From: Liolophura sinensis
Lineage: Eukaryota > Mollusca > Polyplacophora > Chitonida > Chitonidae
DNA: 64,000 nucleotides
Direction: 5' to 3'
NCBI RefSeq assembly: GCF_032854445.1
Contig: NW_027018073.1
Location: forward strand, 1-64,000
Program-made: the position numbers and the translations under genes
The notes under the pieces: model-generated
The model's input: the letters and a program-made list of their open reading frames with translations, nothing else
The model's database searches: none
Told to the model about the DNA's origin: nothing
Shown: positions 22,472-36,400 of the stretch, piece after piece
Layout of the letters: every line of letters starts with the position of its first letter
How positions within the stretch are numbered: position 1 is the stretch's first letter

Positions 22472-25211
22472 ACATAACTTATAATCAAAAGTTGAATATA
22501 GTAATGACCAGTCGCGATATTACATAGTAAATGTAGCCGAATTTAATTAGCAAAAAGCCCAAGCAAAAATCCAAAAGTGGTAAAACTGTTCCAATGCTGC
22601 TGGTAAGAGGCTAATCCGACGTATTTTGTGACGAGAAATCGAATGGTGCAAACCGCGTTGCTCTCCGACCAAGACTTATGGCTGTAGCTACAATTGAATG
22701 AGCATTTATGTGAAAATCACGTGCCTAACAACGGCTCTTACTCCATGGAAACCAAGGAAATTTGCAATTTTTCAACAGCTTGAGATGCCTGGCCCAATTG
22801 CGCATCTTTTGGCACCTTATTGATGTGGGTCAGTGTTTAATTGTACTTTTTACAGCAGACTGTATCAAGTACCTTGTTGTTTTTATATACAAATGGTGTG
22901 GTTTTTCAACATGTAGATTAAGACATTGAGTTTGTCTTCGACTTAGAAGTAAGACAATTGCTGGATGAGTTAAATGGGCTTGGCCCAAAGATTTGACGTC
23001 TTCTGGGCTACCGAAGGGCACATAACTTATAATCAAAAGTTGAATATAGTAATGACCAGTCGCGATATTACATAGTAAATGTAGCCGAATTGAATTAGCA
23101 AAAAGCCCAGGCAAAAATCCAAAAGTGGAAAAACTGTTCCAATTCTGCTGGTAAGAGGCTAATCCGACCTATTTTGTGACGAGAAATCGAATGGTGCAAA
23201 CCGCGTTGCTCTCCGACCAATACTTTTGGCTGTAGCGACAATTGAATGAGCATTTATGTGAAAATCACGTGCCTAACAACGGCTCTTACTCCATGGAAAC
23301 CAAGGAAATTTGCAATTTTTCAACAGCTGGAGATGCCTGGCCCAATTGCGCATCTTTTGGCACCTTATTGATGTGGGTCAGTGTTTAATTGTACTTTTTA
23401 CAGCAGACTGTATCAAGTACCTTGTGTTTTTTATATACAAATGGTGTGGTTTTTCAACATGTAGATAAAGACATTGAGTTTGTCTTCGACTTAGAAGTAA
23501 GACAATTGCTGGATGAGTTAAATGGGCTTGGCCCAAAGATTTGACGTCTTCTGGGCTACCGAAGGGCACATAACTTATAATCAAAAGTTGAATATAGTAA
23601 TGACCAGTCGCGATATTACATAGTAAATGTAGCCGAATTGAATTAGCAAAAAGCCCAGGCAAAAATCCAAAAGTAAAAAAACTGTTCCAATGCTGCTGGT
23701 AAGAGGCTAATCCGACGTATTTTGTGACGAGAAATCGAATGGTGCAAACCGCGTTGCTCTCCGCCCAATACTTTTGGCTGTAGCGACAATTGAATGAGCA
23801 TTTATGTGAAAATCACGTGCCCAGCAACGGCTCTTACTCCATGGAAACCAAGGAAATTTGCAATTTTTCAACAGCTGGAGATGCCTGGCCCAATTGCGCA
23901 TCTTTTGGCACCTTATTGATGTGGGTCAGTGTTTAATTGTACTTTTTACAGCAGACTGTATCAAGTACCTTGTGTTTTTTATATACAAATGGTGTGGTTT
24001 TTCAACATGTAGATAAAGACATTGAGTTTGTCTTCGACTTAGAAGTAAGACAATTGCTGGATGAGTTAAATGGGCTTGGCCCAAAGATTTGACGTCTTCT
24101 GGGCTACCGAAGGGCACATAACTTATAATCAAAAGTTGAATATAGTAATGACCAGTCGCGATATTACATAGTAAATGTAGCCGAATTTAATTAGCAAAAA
24201 GCCCAGGCAAAAATCCAAAAGTGGAAAAACTGTTCCAATGCTGCTGGTAAGAGGCTAATCCGACGTATTTTGTGACGAGAAATCGAATGGTGCAAACCGC
24301 GTTGCTCTCCGACCAATACTTTTGGCTGTAGCGACAATTGAATGAGCATTTATGTGAAAATCACGTGCCTAACAACGGCTCTTACTCCATGGAAACCAAG
24401 GAAATTTGCAATTTTTCAACAGCTGGAGATGCCTGGCCCAATTGCGCATCTTTTGGCACCTTATTGATGTGGGTCAGTGTTTAATTGTACTTTTTACAGC
24501 AGACTGTATCAAATACCTTGTGTTTTTTATATACAAATGGTGTGGTTTTTCAACATGTAGATAAAGACATTGAGTTTGTCTTCGACTTAGAAGTAAGACA
24601 ATTGCTGGATGAGTTAAATGGGCTTGGCCCAAAGATTTGACGTCTTCTGGGCTACCGAAGGGCACATAACTTATAATCAAAAGTTGAATATAGTAATGAC
24701 CAGTCGCGATATTACATAGTAAATGTAGCCTAATTTAATTAGCAAAAAGCCCAAGCAAAAATCCAAAAGTGGAAAAACTGTTCCAATGCTGCTGGTAAGA
24801 GGCTAATCCGACGTATTTTGTGACGAGAAATCGAATGGTGCAAACCGCGTTGCTCTCCGACCAATACTTTTGGCTGTAGCGACAATTGAATGAGCATTTA
24901 TGTGAAAATCACGTGCCTAACAACGGCTCTTACTCCATGGAAACCAAGGAAATTTGCAATTTTTCAACAGCTGGAGATGCCTGGCCCAATTGCGCATCTT
25001 TTGGCACCTTATTGATGTGGGTCAGTGTTTAATTGTACTTTTTACAGCAGACTGTATCAAGTACCTTGTGTTTTTTATATACAAATGGTGTGGTTTTTCA
25101 ACATGTAGATAAAGACATTGAGTTTGTCTTCGACTTAGAAGTAAGACAATTGCTGGATGAGTTAAATGGGCTTGGCCCAAAGATTTGACGTCTTCTGGGC
25201 TACCGAAGAGC
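22472..25211 (+). repeat. 5-monomer segment M42-M46, first copy of a 15-monomer-offset duplication
   Basis: Monomers start at 22472, 23020, 23568, 24116 and 24664. Ordered markers are CAAGACTTATGG with CAGCTTGAGATG and GTAGATTAAG; AATTCTGCTGG with CCGACCTATT; CCGCCCAATA with GTGCCCAGC; CAAATACC; and AGCCTAATT with GAAGAGCAC at the end. The same series is at 30691-33435. M42-M43 also match M47-M48 (25212-26308), a 5-monomer offset. Confidence 0.87.
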
Positions 25212-28200
25212 ACATAACTTATAATCAAAAGTTGAATATAGTAATGACCAGTCGCGATATTACATAGTAAATGTAGCCGAATTTAATTAGCAAAAAGCCC
25301 AAGCAAAAATCCAAAAGTGGTAAAACTGTTCCAATGCTGCTGGTAAGAGGCTAATCCGACGTATTTTGTGACGAGAATTCGAATGGTGCAAACCGCGTTG
25401 CTCTCCGACCAAGACTTATGGCTGTAGCTACAATTGAATGAGCATTTATGTGAAAATCACGTGCCTAACAACGGCTCTTACTCCATGGAAACCAAGGAAA
25501 TTTGCAATTTTTCAACAGCTTGAGATGCCTGGCCCAATTGCGCATCTTTTTGGCACCTTATTGATGTGGGTCAGTGTTTAATTGTACTTTTTACAGCAGA
25601 CTGTATCAAGTACCTTGTTGTTTTTATATACAAATGGTGTGGTTTTTCAACATGTAGATAAAGACATTGAGTTTGTCTTCGACTTAGAAGTAAGACAATT
25701 GCTGGATGAGTTAAATGGGCTTGGCCCAAAGATTTGACGTCTTCTGGGCTACCGAAGGGCACATAACTTATAATCAAAAGTTGAATATAGTAATGACCAG
25801 TCGCGATATTACATAGTAAATGTAGCCGAATTGAATTAGCAAAAAGCCCAGGCAAAAATCCAAAAGTGGAAAAACTGTTCCAATTCTGCTGGTAAGAGGC
25901 TAATCCGACCTATTTTGTGACGAGAAATCGAATGGTGCAAACCGCGTTGCTCTCCGACCAATACTTTTGGCTGTAGCGACAATTGAATGAGCATTTATGT
26001 GAAAATCACGTGCCTAACAACGGCTCTTACTCCATGGAAACCAAGGAAATTTGCAATTTTTCAACAGCTGGAGATGCCTGGCCCAATTGCGCATCTTTTG
26101 GCACCTTATTGATGTGGGTCAGTGTTTAATTGTACTTTTTACAGCAGACTGTATCAAGTACCTTGTGTTTTTTATATACAAATGGTGTGGTTTTTCAACA
26201 TGTAGATAAAGACATTGAGTTTGTCTTCGACTTAGAAGTAAGACAATTGCTGGATGAGTTAAATGGGCTTGGCCCAAAGATTTGACGTCTTCTGGGCTAC
26301 CGAAGGGCACATAACTTATAATCAAAAGTTGAATATAGTAATGACCAGTCGCGATATTACATAGTAAATGTAGCCTAATTTAATTAGCAAAAAGCCCAAG
26401 CAAAAATCCAAAAGTGGAAAAACTGTTCCAATGGTGCTGGTAAGAGGCTAATCCGACGTATTTTGTGACGAGAAATCGAATGGTGCAAACCGCGTTGCTC
26501 TCCGACCAATACTTTTGGCTGTAGCGACAATTGAATGAGCATTTATGTGAAAATCACGTGCCTAACAACGGCTCTTACTCCATGGAAACCAAGGAAATTT
26601 GCAATTTTTCAACAGCTGGAGATGCCTGGCCCAATTGCGCATCTTTGGCACCTTATTGATGTGGGTCAGTGTTTAATTGTACTTTTTACAGCAGACTGTA
26701 TCAAGTACCTTGTTGTTTTTATATACAAATGGTGTGGTTTTTCAACATGTAGATAAAGACATTGACTTTGTCTTCGACTTAGAAGTAAGACAATTGCTAG
26801 ATGAGTTAAATGGGCTTGGCCCAAAGATTTGACGTCTTCTGGGCTACCCTAAGGCACATAACTTATAATCAAAAGTTGAATATAGTAATGACCAGTCGCG
26901 ATATTACATAGTAAATGTAGCCGAATTGAATTAGCAAAAATCCCAGGCAAAAATCCAAAAGTGGAAAAACTGTTCCAATGCTGCTGGTAAGAGGCTAATC
27001 CGACGTATTTTGTGACGAGAAATCGAATGGTGCAAACCGCGTTGCTCTCCGACCAACACTTATGGCTGTAGCTACAATTGAATGAGCATTTATGTGAAAA
27101 TCACGTGCCTAACAACGGCTCTTACTCCATGGAAACCAAGGAAATTTGTAATTTTTCAACAGCTGGAGATGCCTGGCCCAATTGCGCATCTTTTGGCACC
27201 TTATTGATGTGGGTCAGTGTTTAATTGTACTTTTTACAGCAGACTGTATCAAGTACCTTGTGTTTTTTATATACAAATGGTGTGGTTTTTCAACATGTAG
27301 ATAAAGACATTGAGTTTGTCTTCGACTTAGAAGTAAGACAATTGCTGGATGAGTTAAATGGGCTTGGCCCAAAGATTTGACGTCTTCTGGGCTACCTAAG
27401 GGCACATAACTTATAATCAAAAGTTGAATATAGTAATGACCAGTCGCGATATTACATAGTAAATGTAGCCGAATTTAATTAGCAAAAATCCCGGGCAAAA
27501 ATCCAAAAGTGGAAAAACTGTTCCAATGCTGCTGGTAAGAGGCTAATCCGACGTATTTTGTGACGAGAAATCGAATGGTGCAAACCGCGTTGCTCTCCGA
27601 CCAATACTTTTGGCTGTAGCGACAATTGAATGAGCATTTATGTGAAAATCACGTGCCCAGCAACGGCTCTTACTCCATGGAAACCAAGGAAATTTGCAAT
27701 TTTTCAACAGCTGGAGATGCCTGGCCCAATTGCGCATCTTTTGGCACCTTATTGATGTGGGTCAGTGTTTAATTGTACTTTTTACAGCAGACTGTATCAA
27801 GTACCTTGTGTTTTTTATATACAAATGGTGTGGTTTTTCAACATGTAGATAAAGACATTGAGTTTGTCTTCGACTTAGAAGTAAGACAATTGCTGGATGA
27901 GTTAAATGGGCTTGGCCCAAAGATTTGACGTCTTCTGGGCTACCGAAGGGCACATAACTTATAATCAAAAGTTGAATATAGTAATGACCAGTCGCGATAT
28001 TACATAGTAAATGTAGCCGAATTTAATTAGCAAAAAGCCCAGGCAAAAATCCAAAAGTGGTAAAACTGTTCCAATGCTGTTGGTAAGAGGCTAATCCGAC
28101 GTATTTTGTGACGAGAAATTGAATGGTGCAAACCGCGTTGCTCTCCGACCAATACTTTTGGCTGTAGCGACAATTGAATGAGCATTTATGTGAAAATCAC

Positions 28201-30143
28201 GTGCCTAACAACGGCTCTTACTCCATGGAAACCAAGGAAATTTGCAATTTTTCAACAGCTGGAGATGCCTGGCCCAATTGCGCATCTTTTGGCACCTTAT
28301 TGATGTGGGTCAGTGTTTAATTGTACTTTTTACAGCAGACTGTATCAAGTACCTTGTTGTTTTTATATACAAATGGTGTGGTTTTTCAACATGTAGATAA
28401 AGACATTGAGTTTGTCTTCGACTTAGAAGTAAGACAATTGCTGGATGAGTTAAATGGGCTTGGCCCAAAGATTTGACGTCTTCTGGGCTACCGAAGGGCA
28501 CATAACTTATAATCAAAAGTTGAATATAGTAATGACCAGTCGCGATATTACATAGTAAATGTAGCCGAATTTAATTAGCAAAAAGCCCAAGCAAAAATCC
28601 AAAAGTGGTAAAACTGTTCCAATGCTGTTGGTAAGAGGCTAATCCGACGTATTTTGTGACGAGAAATTGAATGGTGCAAACCGCGTTGCTCTCCGACCAA
28701 TACTTTTGGCTGTAGCGACAATTGAATGAGCATTTATGTGAAAATCACGTGCCTAACAACGGCTCTTACTCCATGGAAACCAAGGAAATTTGCAATTTTT
28801 CAACAGCTGGAGATGCCTGGCCCAATTGCGCATCTTTTGGCACCTTATTGATGTGGGTCAGTGTTTAATTGTACTTTTTACAGCAGACTGTATCAAGTAC
28901 CTTGTTGTTTTTATATACAAATGGTGTGGTTTTTCAACATGTAGATAAAGACATTGAGTTTGTCTTCGACTTAGAAGTAAGACAATTGCTGGATGAGTTA
29001 AATGGGCTTGGCCCAAAGATTTGACGTCTTCTGGGCTACCGAAGGGCACATAACTTATAATCAAAAGTTGAATATAGTAATGACCAGTCGCGATATTACA
29101 TAGTAAATGTAGCCGAATTTAATTAGCAAAAAGCCCAAGCAAAAATCCAAAAGTGGAAAAACTGTTCCAATGCTGCTGGTAAGAGGCTAATCCGACGTAT
29201 TTTGTGACGAGAAATCGAATGGTGCAAACCGCGTTGCTCTCCGACCAACACTTTTGGCTGTAGCGACAATTGAATGAGCATTTATGTGAAAATCACGTGC
29301 CTAACAACGGCTCTTACTCCATGGAAACCAAGGAAATTTGCAATTTTTCAACAGCTGGAGATGCCTGGCCCAATTGCGCATCTTTTGGCACCTTATTGAT
29401 GTGGGTCAGTGTTCAATTGTACTTTTTACAGCAGACTGTATCAAGTACCTTGTGTTTTTTATATACAAATGGTGTGGTTTTTCAACATGTAGATAAAGAC
29501 ATTGAGTTTGTCTTCGACTTAGAAGTAAGACAATTGCTGGATGAGTTAAATGGGCTTGGCCCAAAGATTTGACGTCTTCTGGGCTACCGAAGGGCACATA
29601 ACTTATAATCAAAAGTTGAATATAGTAATGACCAGTCGCGATATTACATAGTAAATGTAGCCTAATTTAATTAGCAAAAAGCCCAAGCAAAAATCCAAAA
29701 GTGGAAAAACTGTTCCAATGCTGCTGGTAAGAGGCTAATCCGACGTATTTTGTGACGAGAAATCGAATGGTGCAAACCGCGTTGCTCTCCGACCAATACT
29801 TTTGGCTGTAGCGACAATTGAATGAGCATTTATGTGAAAATCACGTGCCTAACAACGGCTCTTACTCCATGGAAACCAAGGAAATTTGCAATTTTTCAAC
29901 AGCTGGAGATGCCTGGCCCAATTGCGCATCTTTTGGCACCTTATTGATGTGGGTCAGTGTTTAATTGTACTTTTTACAGCAGACTGTATCAAGTACCTTG
30001 TGTTTTTTATATACAAATGGTGTGGTTTTTCAACATGTAGATAAAGACATTGAGTTTGTCTTCGACTTAGAAGTAAGACAATTGCTGGATGAGTTAAATG
30101 GGCTTGGCCCAAAGATTTGACGTCTTCTGGGCTACCGAAGGGC
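25212..30143 (+). repeat. Monomers M47-M55, mosaic region
   Basis: Monomers start at 25212, 25761, 26309, 26856, 27404, 27952, 28500, 29048 and 29596. M47-M48 repeat M42-M43. M49 has GCTACCCTAAGG at its end, the earliest appearance of a marker typical of the 33-43 kb domain. M50-M51 repeat M27-M28 and M34-M35 (CAACACTTATGG, CTACCTAAGG, CCCGGGC). M52-M53 are near-identical neighbours with GCTGTTGG. Single-base length changes are at 25547-25551 (extra T) and about 26645 (missing T). Confidence 0.75.
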
Positions 30144-30649
30144 ACATAACTTATAATCAAAAGTTGAATATAGTAATGGCCAGTCGCGATATTACATAGT
30201 AAATGTAGCCGAATTTAATTAGCAAAAAGCCCAAGCAAAAATCCAAAAGTGGAAAAACTGTTCCAATGCTGCTGGTAAGAGGCTAATCCGACGTATTTTG
30301 TGACGAGAAATCGAATGGTGCAAACCGCGTTGCTCTCCGACCAACACTTATGGCTGTAGCTACAATTGAATGAGCATTTATGTGAAAATCACGTGCCTAA
30401 CAACGGCTCTTACTCCATGGAAACCAAGGAAATTTGCAATTTTTCAACAGCTGGAGATGCCTGGCCCAATTGCGCATCTTTTGGCACCTTATTGATGTGG
30501 GTCAGTGTTTAATTGTACTTTTTACAGCAGACTGTATCAAGTACCTTTTTGTTTTTATATACAAATGGTGTGGTTTTTCAACATGTAGATAAAGACATTG
30601 AGTTTGTCTTCGACTTAGAAGTAAGACAATTGCTGGATGAGTTAAATGG

Positions 30650-32720
30650 GCTTGGCCAAAGATTTGACGTCTTCTGGGCTACCGAAGGGCACATAACTTA
30701 TAATCAAAAGTTGAATATAGTAATGACCAGTCGCGATATTACATAGTAAATGTAAGCCGAATTTAATTAGCAAAAAGCCCAAGCAAAAATCCAAAAGTGG
30801 TAAAACTGTTCCAATGCTGCTGGTAAGAGGCTAATCCGACCTATTTTGTGACGAGAAATCGAATGGTGCAAACCGCGTTGCTCTCCGACCAAGACTTATG
30901 GCTGTAGCTACAATTGAATGAGCATTTATGTGAAAAATCACGTGCCTAACAACGGCTCTTACTCCCATGGAAACCAAGGAAATTTGCAATTTTTCAACAG
31001 CTTGAGATGCCTGGCCCAATTGCGCATCTTTTGGCACCTTATTGATGTGGGTCAGTGTTTAATTGTACTTTTACAGCAGACTGTATCAAGTACCTTGTTG
31101 TTTTTATATACAAATGGTGTGGTTTTTTCAACATGTAGATTAAGGACATTGAGTTTGTCTTCGACTTAGAAGTAAGACAATTGCTGGATGAGTTAAATGG
31201 GCTTGCCCAAAGATTTGACGTCTTCTGGGCTACCGAAGGGCACATAACTTATAATCAAAAGTTGAATATAGTAATGACCAGTCGCGATATTACATAGTAA
31301 ATGTAGCCGAATTGAATTAGCAAAAAGCCCAGGCAAAAATCCAAAAGTGGAAAAACTGTTCCATTCTGCTGGTAAGAGGCTAATCCGACCTATTTTGTGA
31401 CGAGAAATCGAATGGTGCAAACCGCGTTGCTCTCCGACCAATACTTTTGGCTGTAGCGACAATTGAATGAGCATTTATGTGAAAATCACGTGCCTAACAA
31501 CGGCTCTTACTCCATGGAAACCAAGGAAATTTGCAATTTTTCAACAGCTGGAGATGCCTGGCCCAATTGCGCATCTTTTGGCACCTTATTGATGTGGGTC
31601 AGTGTTTAATTGTACTTTTTACAGCAGACTGTATCAAGTACCTTGTGTTTTTTATATACAAATGGTGTGGTTTTTCAACATGTAGATAAAGACATTGAGT
31701 TTGTCTTCGACTTAGAAGTAAGACAATTGCTGGATGAGTTAAATGGGCTTGGCCCAAAGATTTGACGTCTTCTGGGCTACCGAAGGGCACATAACTTATA
31801 ATCAAAAGTTGAATATAGTAATGACCAGTCGCGATATTACATAGTAAATGTAGCCGAATTGAATTAGCAAAAAGCCCAGGCAAAAATCCAAAAGTGGAAA
31901 AACTGTTCCAATGCTGCTGGTAAGAGGCTAATCCGACGTATTTTGTGACGAGAAATCGAATGGTGCAAACCGCGTTGTGCTCTCCGCCCAATAGTTTTGG
32001 CTGTAGCGACAATTGAATGAGCATTTATGTGAAAATCACGTGCCCAGCAACGGCTCTTACTCCATGGAAACCAAGGAAATTTGCAATTTTTCAACAGCTG
32101 GAGATGCCTGGCCCAATTGCGCATCTTTTGGCACCTTATTGATGTGGGTCAGTGTTTAATTGTACTTTTTACAGCAGACTGTATCAAGTACCTTGTGTTT
32201 TTTATATACAAATGGTGTGGTTTTTCAACATGTAGATAAAGACATTGAGTTTGTCTTCGACTTAGAAGTAAGACAATTGCTGGATGAGTTAAATGGGCTT
32301 GGCCCAAAGATTTGACGTCTTCTGGGCTACCGAAGGGCACATAACTTATAATCAAAAGTTGAATATAGTAATGACCAGTCGCGATATTACATAGTAAATG
32401 TAGCCGAATTTAATTAGCAAAAAGCCCAGGCAAAAATCCAAAATGGAAAAACTGTTCCAATGCTGCTGGTAAGAGGCTAATGCGACGTATTTTGTGACGA
32501 GAAATCGAATGGTGCAAACCGCGTTGCTCTCCGACCAATACTTTTGGCTGTAGCGACAATTGAATGAGCATTTATGTGAAAATCACGTGCCTAACAACGG
32601 CTCTTACTCCATGGAAACCAAGGAAATTTGCAATTTTTCAACAGCTGGAGATGCCTGGCCCAATTGCGCATCTTTTGGCACCTTATTGATGTGGGTCAGT
32701 GTTTTAATTGTACTTTTTTA
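30650..32720. other. Cluster of 1-2 bp indels, probable consensus-error patch
   Basis: Relative to sister monomers: minus 1 near 30656 (CTTGGCCAAAG), plus 1 near 30753 (GTAAGCC), plus 1 near 30934, plus 1 near 30964 (CTCCCATGG), minus 1 near 31069, plus 1 near 31123, plus 1 near 31143 (TTAAGGAC), minus 1 near 31205, minus 1 near 31363, plus 2 near 31977, minus 1 near 32442, plus 1 near 32702 and plus 1 near 32713. The sum is +4, which matches the phase shift of the monomer landmarks. Elsewhere, outside a smaller patch near 35.5-36.0 kb, only about eleven such indels are seen. Confidence 0.85.
31599..32024 (-). other. 141-codon frame created by an indel, longest in the window, artefactual
   Basis: The common 94-codon minus frame is prolonged here because two extra bases at about 31977 (GTTGTGCTC in place of GTTGCTC) join two satellite frames. 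It lies in the indel-rich patch and has no counterpart in other monomers, so it should not be annotated as a gene. A similar case is 57909-58301 (130 codons), where a one-base deletion at about 58193 (CAAAATCC in place of CAAAAATCC) joins the frames. Confidence 0.85.
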
Positions 32721-33435
32721 CAGCAGACTGTATCAAATACCTTGTGTTTTTTATATACAAATGGTGTGGTTTTTCAACATGTAGATAAAGACATTGAGTT
32801 TGTCTTCGACTTAGAAGTAAGACAATTGCTGGATGAGTTAAATGGGCTTGGCCCAAAGATTTGACGTCTTCTGGGCTACCGAAGGGCACATAACTTATAA
32901 TCAAAAGTTGAATATAGTAATGACCAGTCGCGATATTACATAGTAAATGTAGCCTAATTTAATTAGCAAAAAGCCCAAGCAAAAATCCAAAAGTGGAAAA
33001 ACTGTTCCAATGCTGCTGGTAAGAGGCTAATCCGACGTATTTTGTGACGAGAAATCGAATGGTGCAAACCACGTTGCTCTCCGAACAATACTTTTGGCTG
33101 TAGCGACAATTGAATGAGCATTTATGTGAAAATCACGTGCCTAACAACGGCTCTTACTCCATGGAAACCAAGGAAATTTGCAATTTTTCAACAGCTGGAG
33201 ATGCCTGGCCCAATTGCGCATCTTTTGGCACCTTATTCATGTGGGTCAGTGTTTAATTGTACTTTTTACAGCAGACTGTATCAAGTACCTTGTGTTTTTT
33301 ATATACAAATGGTGTGGTTTTTCAACATGTAGATAAAGACATTGAGTTTGTCTTCGACTTAGAAGTAAGACAATTGCTGGATGAGTTAAATGGGCTTGGC
33401 CCAAAGATTTGACGTCTTCTGGGCTACCGAAGAGC

Positions 33436-36400
33436 ACATAACTTTTAATCAAAAGTTGAATATAGTAATGACCAGTCGCGATATTACATAGTAAATGTAG
33501 CCGAATTGAATTAGCAAAAAGCCCAGGCAAAAATCCAAAAGTGGAAAAACTGTTCCAATGCTGCTGGTAAGAGGCTAATCCGACGTATTTTGTGACGAGA
33601 AATCGAATGGTGCAAACCGCGTTGCTCTCCGACCAATACTTTTGGCTGTAGCGACAATTGAATGAGCATTTATGTGAAAATCACGTGCCCAGCAACGGCT
33701 CTTACTCCATGGAAACCAAGGAAATTTGCAATTTTTGAACAGCTGGAGATGCCTGACTCAAATCCGCATCTTTTGGCACCTTATTGATGCGGGTCAGTGT
33801 TCAATTGTACTTTTTACAGCAGACTGTATCAAGTACCTTGTTGTTTTTATATACAAATGGTGTGGTTTTTCAACATGTAGATAAAGACATTGACTTTGTC
33901 TTCGACTTAGAAGTAAGACAATTGCTAGATGAGTTAAATGGGCTTGGCCCAAAGATTTGACGTCTTCTGGGCTACCCTAAGGCACATAACTTATAATCAA
34001 AAGTTGAATATAGTAATGACCAGTCGCGATATTACATAGTAAATGTAGCCGAATTGAATTAGCAAAAATCCCAGGCAAAAATCCAAAAGTGGAAAAACTG
34101 TTCCAATGCTGCTGGTAAGAGGCTAATCCGACGTATTTTGTGACGAGAAATCGAATGGTGCAAACCGCGTTGCTCTCCGACCAATACTTTTGGCTGTAGC
34201 GACAATTGAATGAGCATTTATGTGAAAATTACGTGCCCAGCAACGGCTCTTACTCCATGGAAACCAAGGAAATTTGCAATTTTTAAACAGCTGGAGATGC
34301 CTGGCCCAATTGCGCATCTTTTGGCACCTTATTGATGTGGGTCAGTGTTCAATTGTACTTTTTACAGCAGACTATATCAAGTACCTTGTTGTTTTTATAT
34401 ACAAATGGTGTGGTTTTTCAACATGTAGATAAAGAAATTGAGTTTGTCTTCGACTTAGAAGTAAGACAATTGCTGGGTGAGTTAAATGGGCTTGGCCCAA
34501 AGATTTGACGTCCTCTGGGCTACCGAAGGATACATAACTTATAATCAAAAGTTGAATACAGTAATGACCAGTCGCGATATTACATAGTAAATGTAGCCGA
34601 TTTCAATTAGCAAAAAGCCCAGGCAAAAATCCAAAAGTGGAAAAACTGTTCCAATGCTGCTGGTAAGAGGCTAATCCGACGTATTTTGTGACGAGAAATC
34701 GAATGGTGCAAACCGCGTTGCTCTCCGACCAATACTTTTGGCTGTAGCGACAATTGAATGAGCATTTATGTGAAAATCACGTGCCTAACAACGGCTCTTA
34801 CTCCATGGAAACCAAGGAAATTTGCAATTTTTCAACAGCTGGAGATGCCTGGCCCAATTGCGCATCTTTTGGCACCTTATTGATGTGGGTCAGTGTTTAA
34901 TTGTACTTTTTACAGCAGACTGTATCAAGTACCTTGTGTTTTTTATATACAAATGGTGTGGTTTTTCAACATGTAGATAAAGACATTGAGTTTGTCTTCG
35001 ACTTAGAAGTAAGACAATTGCTGGATGAGTTAAATGGGCTTGGCCCAAAGATTTGACGTCTTCTGGGCTACCGAAGGGCACATAACTTATAATCAAAAGT
35101 TGAATATAGTAATGACCAGTCGCGATATTACATAGTAAATGTAGCCGAATTTAATTAGCAAAAAGCCCAGGCAAACATCCAAAAGTGGAAAAACTGTTCC
35201 AATGCTGCTGGTAAGAGGCTAATCCGACGTATTTTGTGACGAGAAATCGAATGGTGCAAACCGCGTTGCTCTCCGACCAATACTTTTGGCTGTAGCGACA
35301 ATTGAATGAGCATTTATGTGAAAATCACGTGCCCAGCAACGGCTCTTACTCCATGGAAACCAAGGAAATTTGCAATTTTTCAACAGCTGGAGATGCCTGA
35401 CTCAAATCCGCATCTTTTGGCACCTTATTGATGCGGGTCAGTGTTCAATTGTACTTTTTACAGCAGACTGTATCAAGTACCTTGTTGTTTTTATATACAA
35501 ATGGTGTGGTTTTTCAACATGTAGATAAAGACATTGGACTTTGTCTTCGACTTAGAAGTAAGACATTTGCTGGGTGAGATCAATGGGCTTGGCCCAAAGA
35601 TTTGACGTCCTCTGGGCTACCGAAGGGCAATAACCTTATAATCAAAAGTTGACAATAGTAATGACCAGTCGCGATATTGCATAGTAAATGTAGCCTATTT
35701 TAATTAGCAAAAAGCCCAAGCAAAATCCAAAAGTGGAAAAACTGTTCCAATGCTGCTGGTAAGAGGCTAATCTGACGTATTTTGTGACGAGAAATCGAAT
35801 GGTGCAAACCGCGTTGCTCTCCGACCAATACTTTTGGCTGTAGCGACAATTGAATGAGCATTTATGTGAAAATCACGTGCCCAGCAACGGCTCTTACTCC
35901 ATGGAAACCAAGGAAATTTGCAATTTTTGAACAGCTGGAGATGCCTGGCCCAATTGCGCATCTTTTGGCACCTTATTGATGTGGGTCAGTGTTTTAATTG
36001 TACTTTTTACAGCAGGACTGTATCAAGTACCTTGTGTTTTTTATATACAAATGGTGTGGTTTTTCAACATGTAGATAAAGACATTGAGTTTGTCTTCGAC
36101 TTAGAAGTAAGACAATTGCTAGATGAGTTAAATGGGCTTGGCCCAAAGATTTGACGTCTTCTGGGCTACCCTAAGGCACATAACTTATAATCAAAAGTTG
36201 AATATAGTAATGACCAGTCGCGATATTACATAGTAAATGTAGCCGAATTGAATTAGCAAAAATCCCAGGCAAAAATCCAAAAGTGGAAAAACTGTTCCAA
36301 TGCTGCTGGTAAGAGGCTAATCCGACGTATTTTGTGACGAGAAATCGAATGGTGCAAACCGCGTTGCTCTCCGACCAATACTTTTGGCTGTAGCGACAAT

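Larger units (their letters stand above)
30144..33435 (+). repeat. Monomers M56-M61, partner of 22472-25211, with abnormal indel load
   Basis: Monomers start at 30144, 30691, 31242, 31789, 32339 and 32888. M57-M61 repeat the substitution markers of M42-M46 in order at an offset of about 8.22 kb. From about 30656 to 32713 at least 13 separate 1-2 bp indels break this pattern, mostly in short homopolymers. The indels destroy the usual frames and create odd ones such as 30513-30746, 30918-31169 and 31599-32024. Confidence 0.85.

Noticed and set aside
30513-32124. Unusual longer frames of 77-141 codons near 31 kb as divergent genes
   Set aside because: They arise from small indels joining satellite frames and have no counterparts in sister monomers; probably consensus errors.
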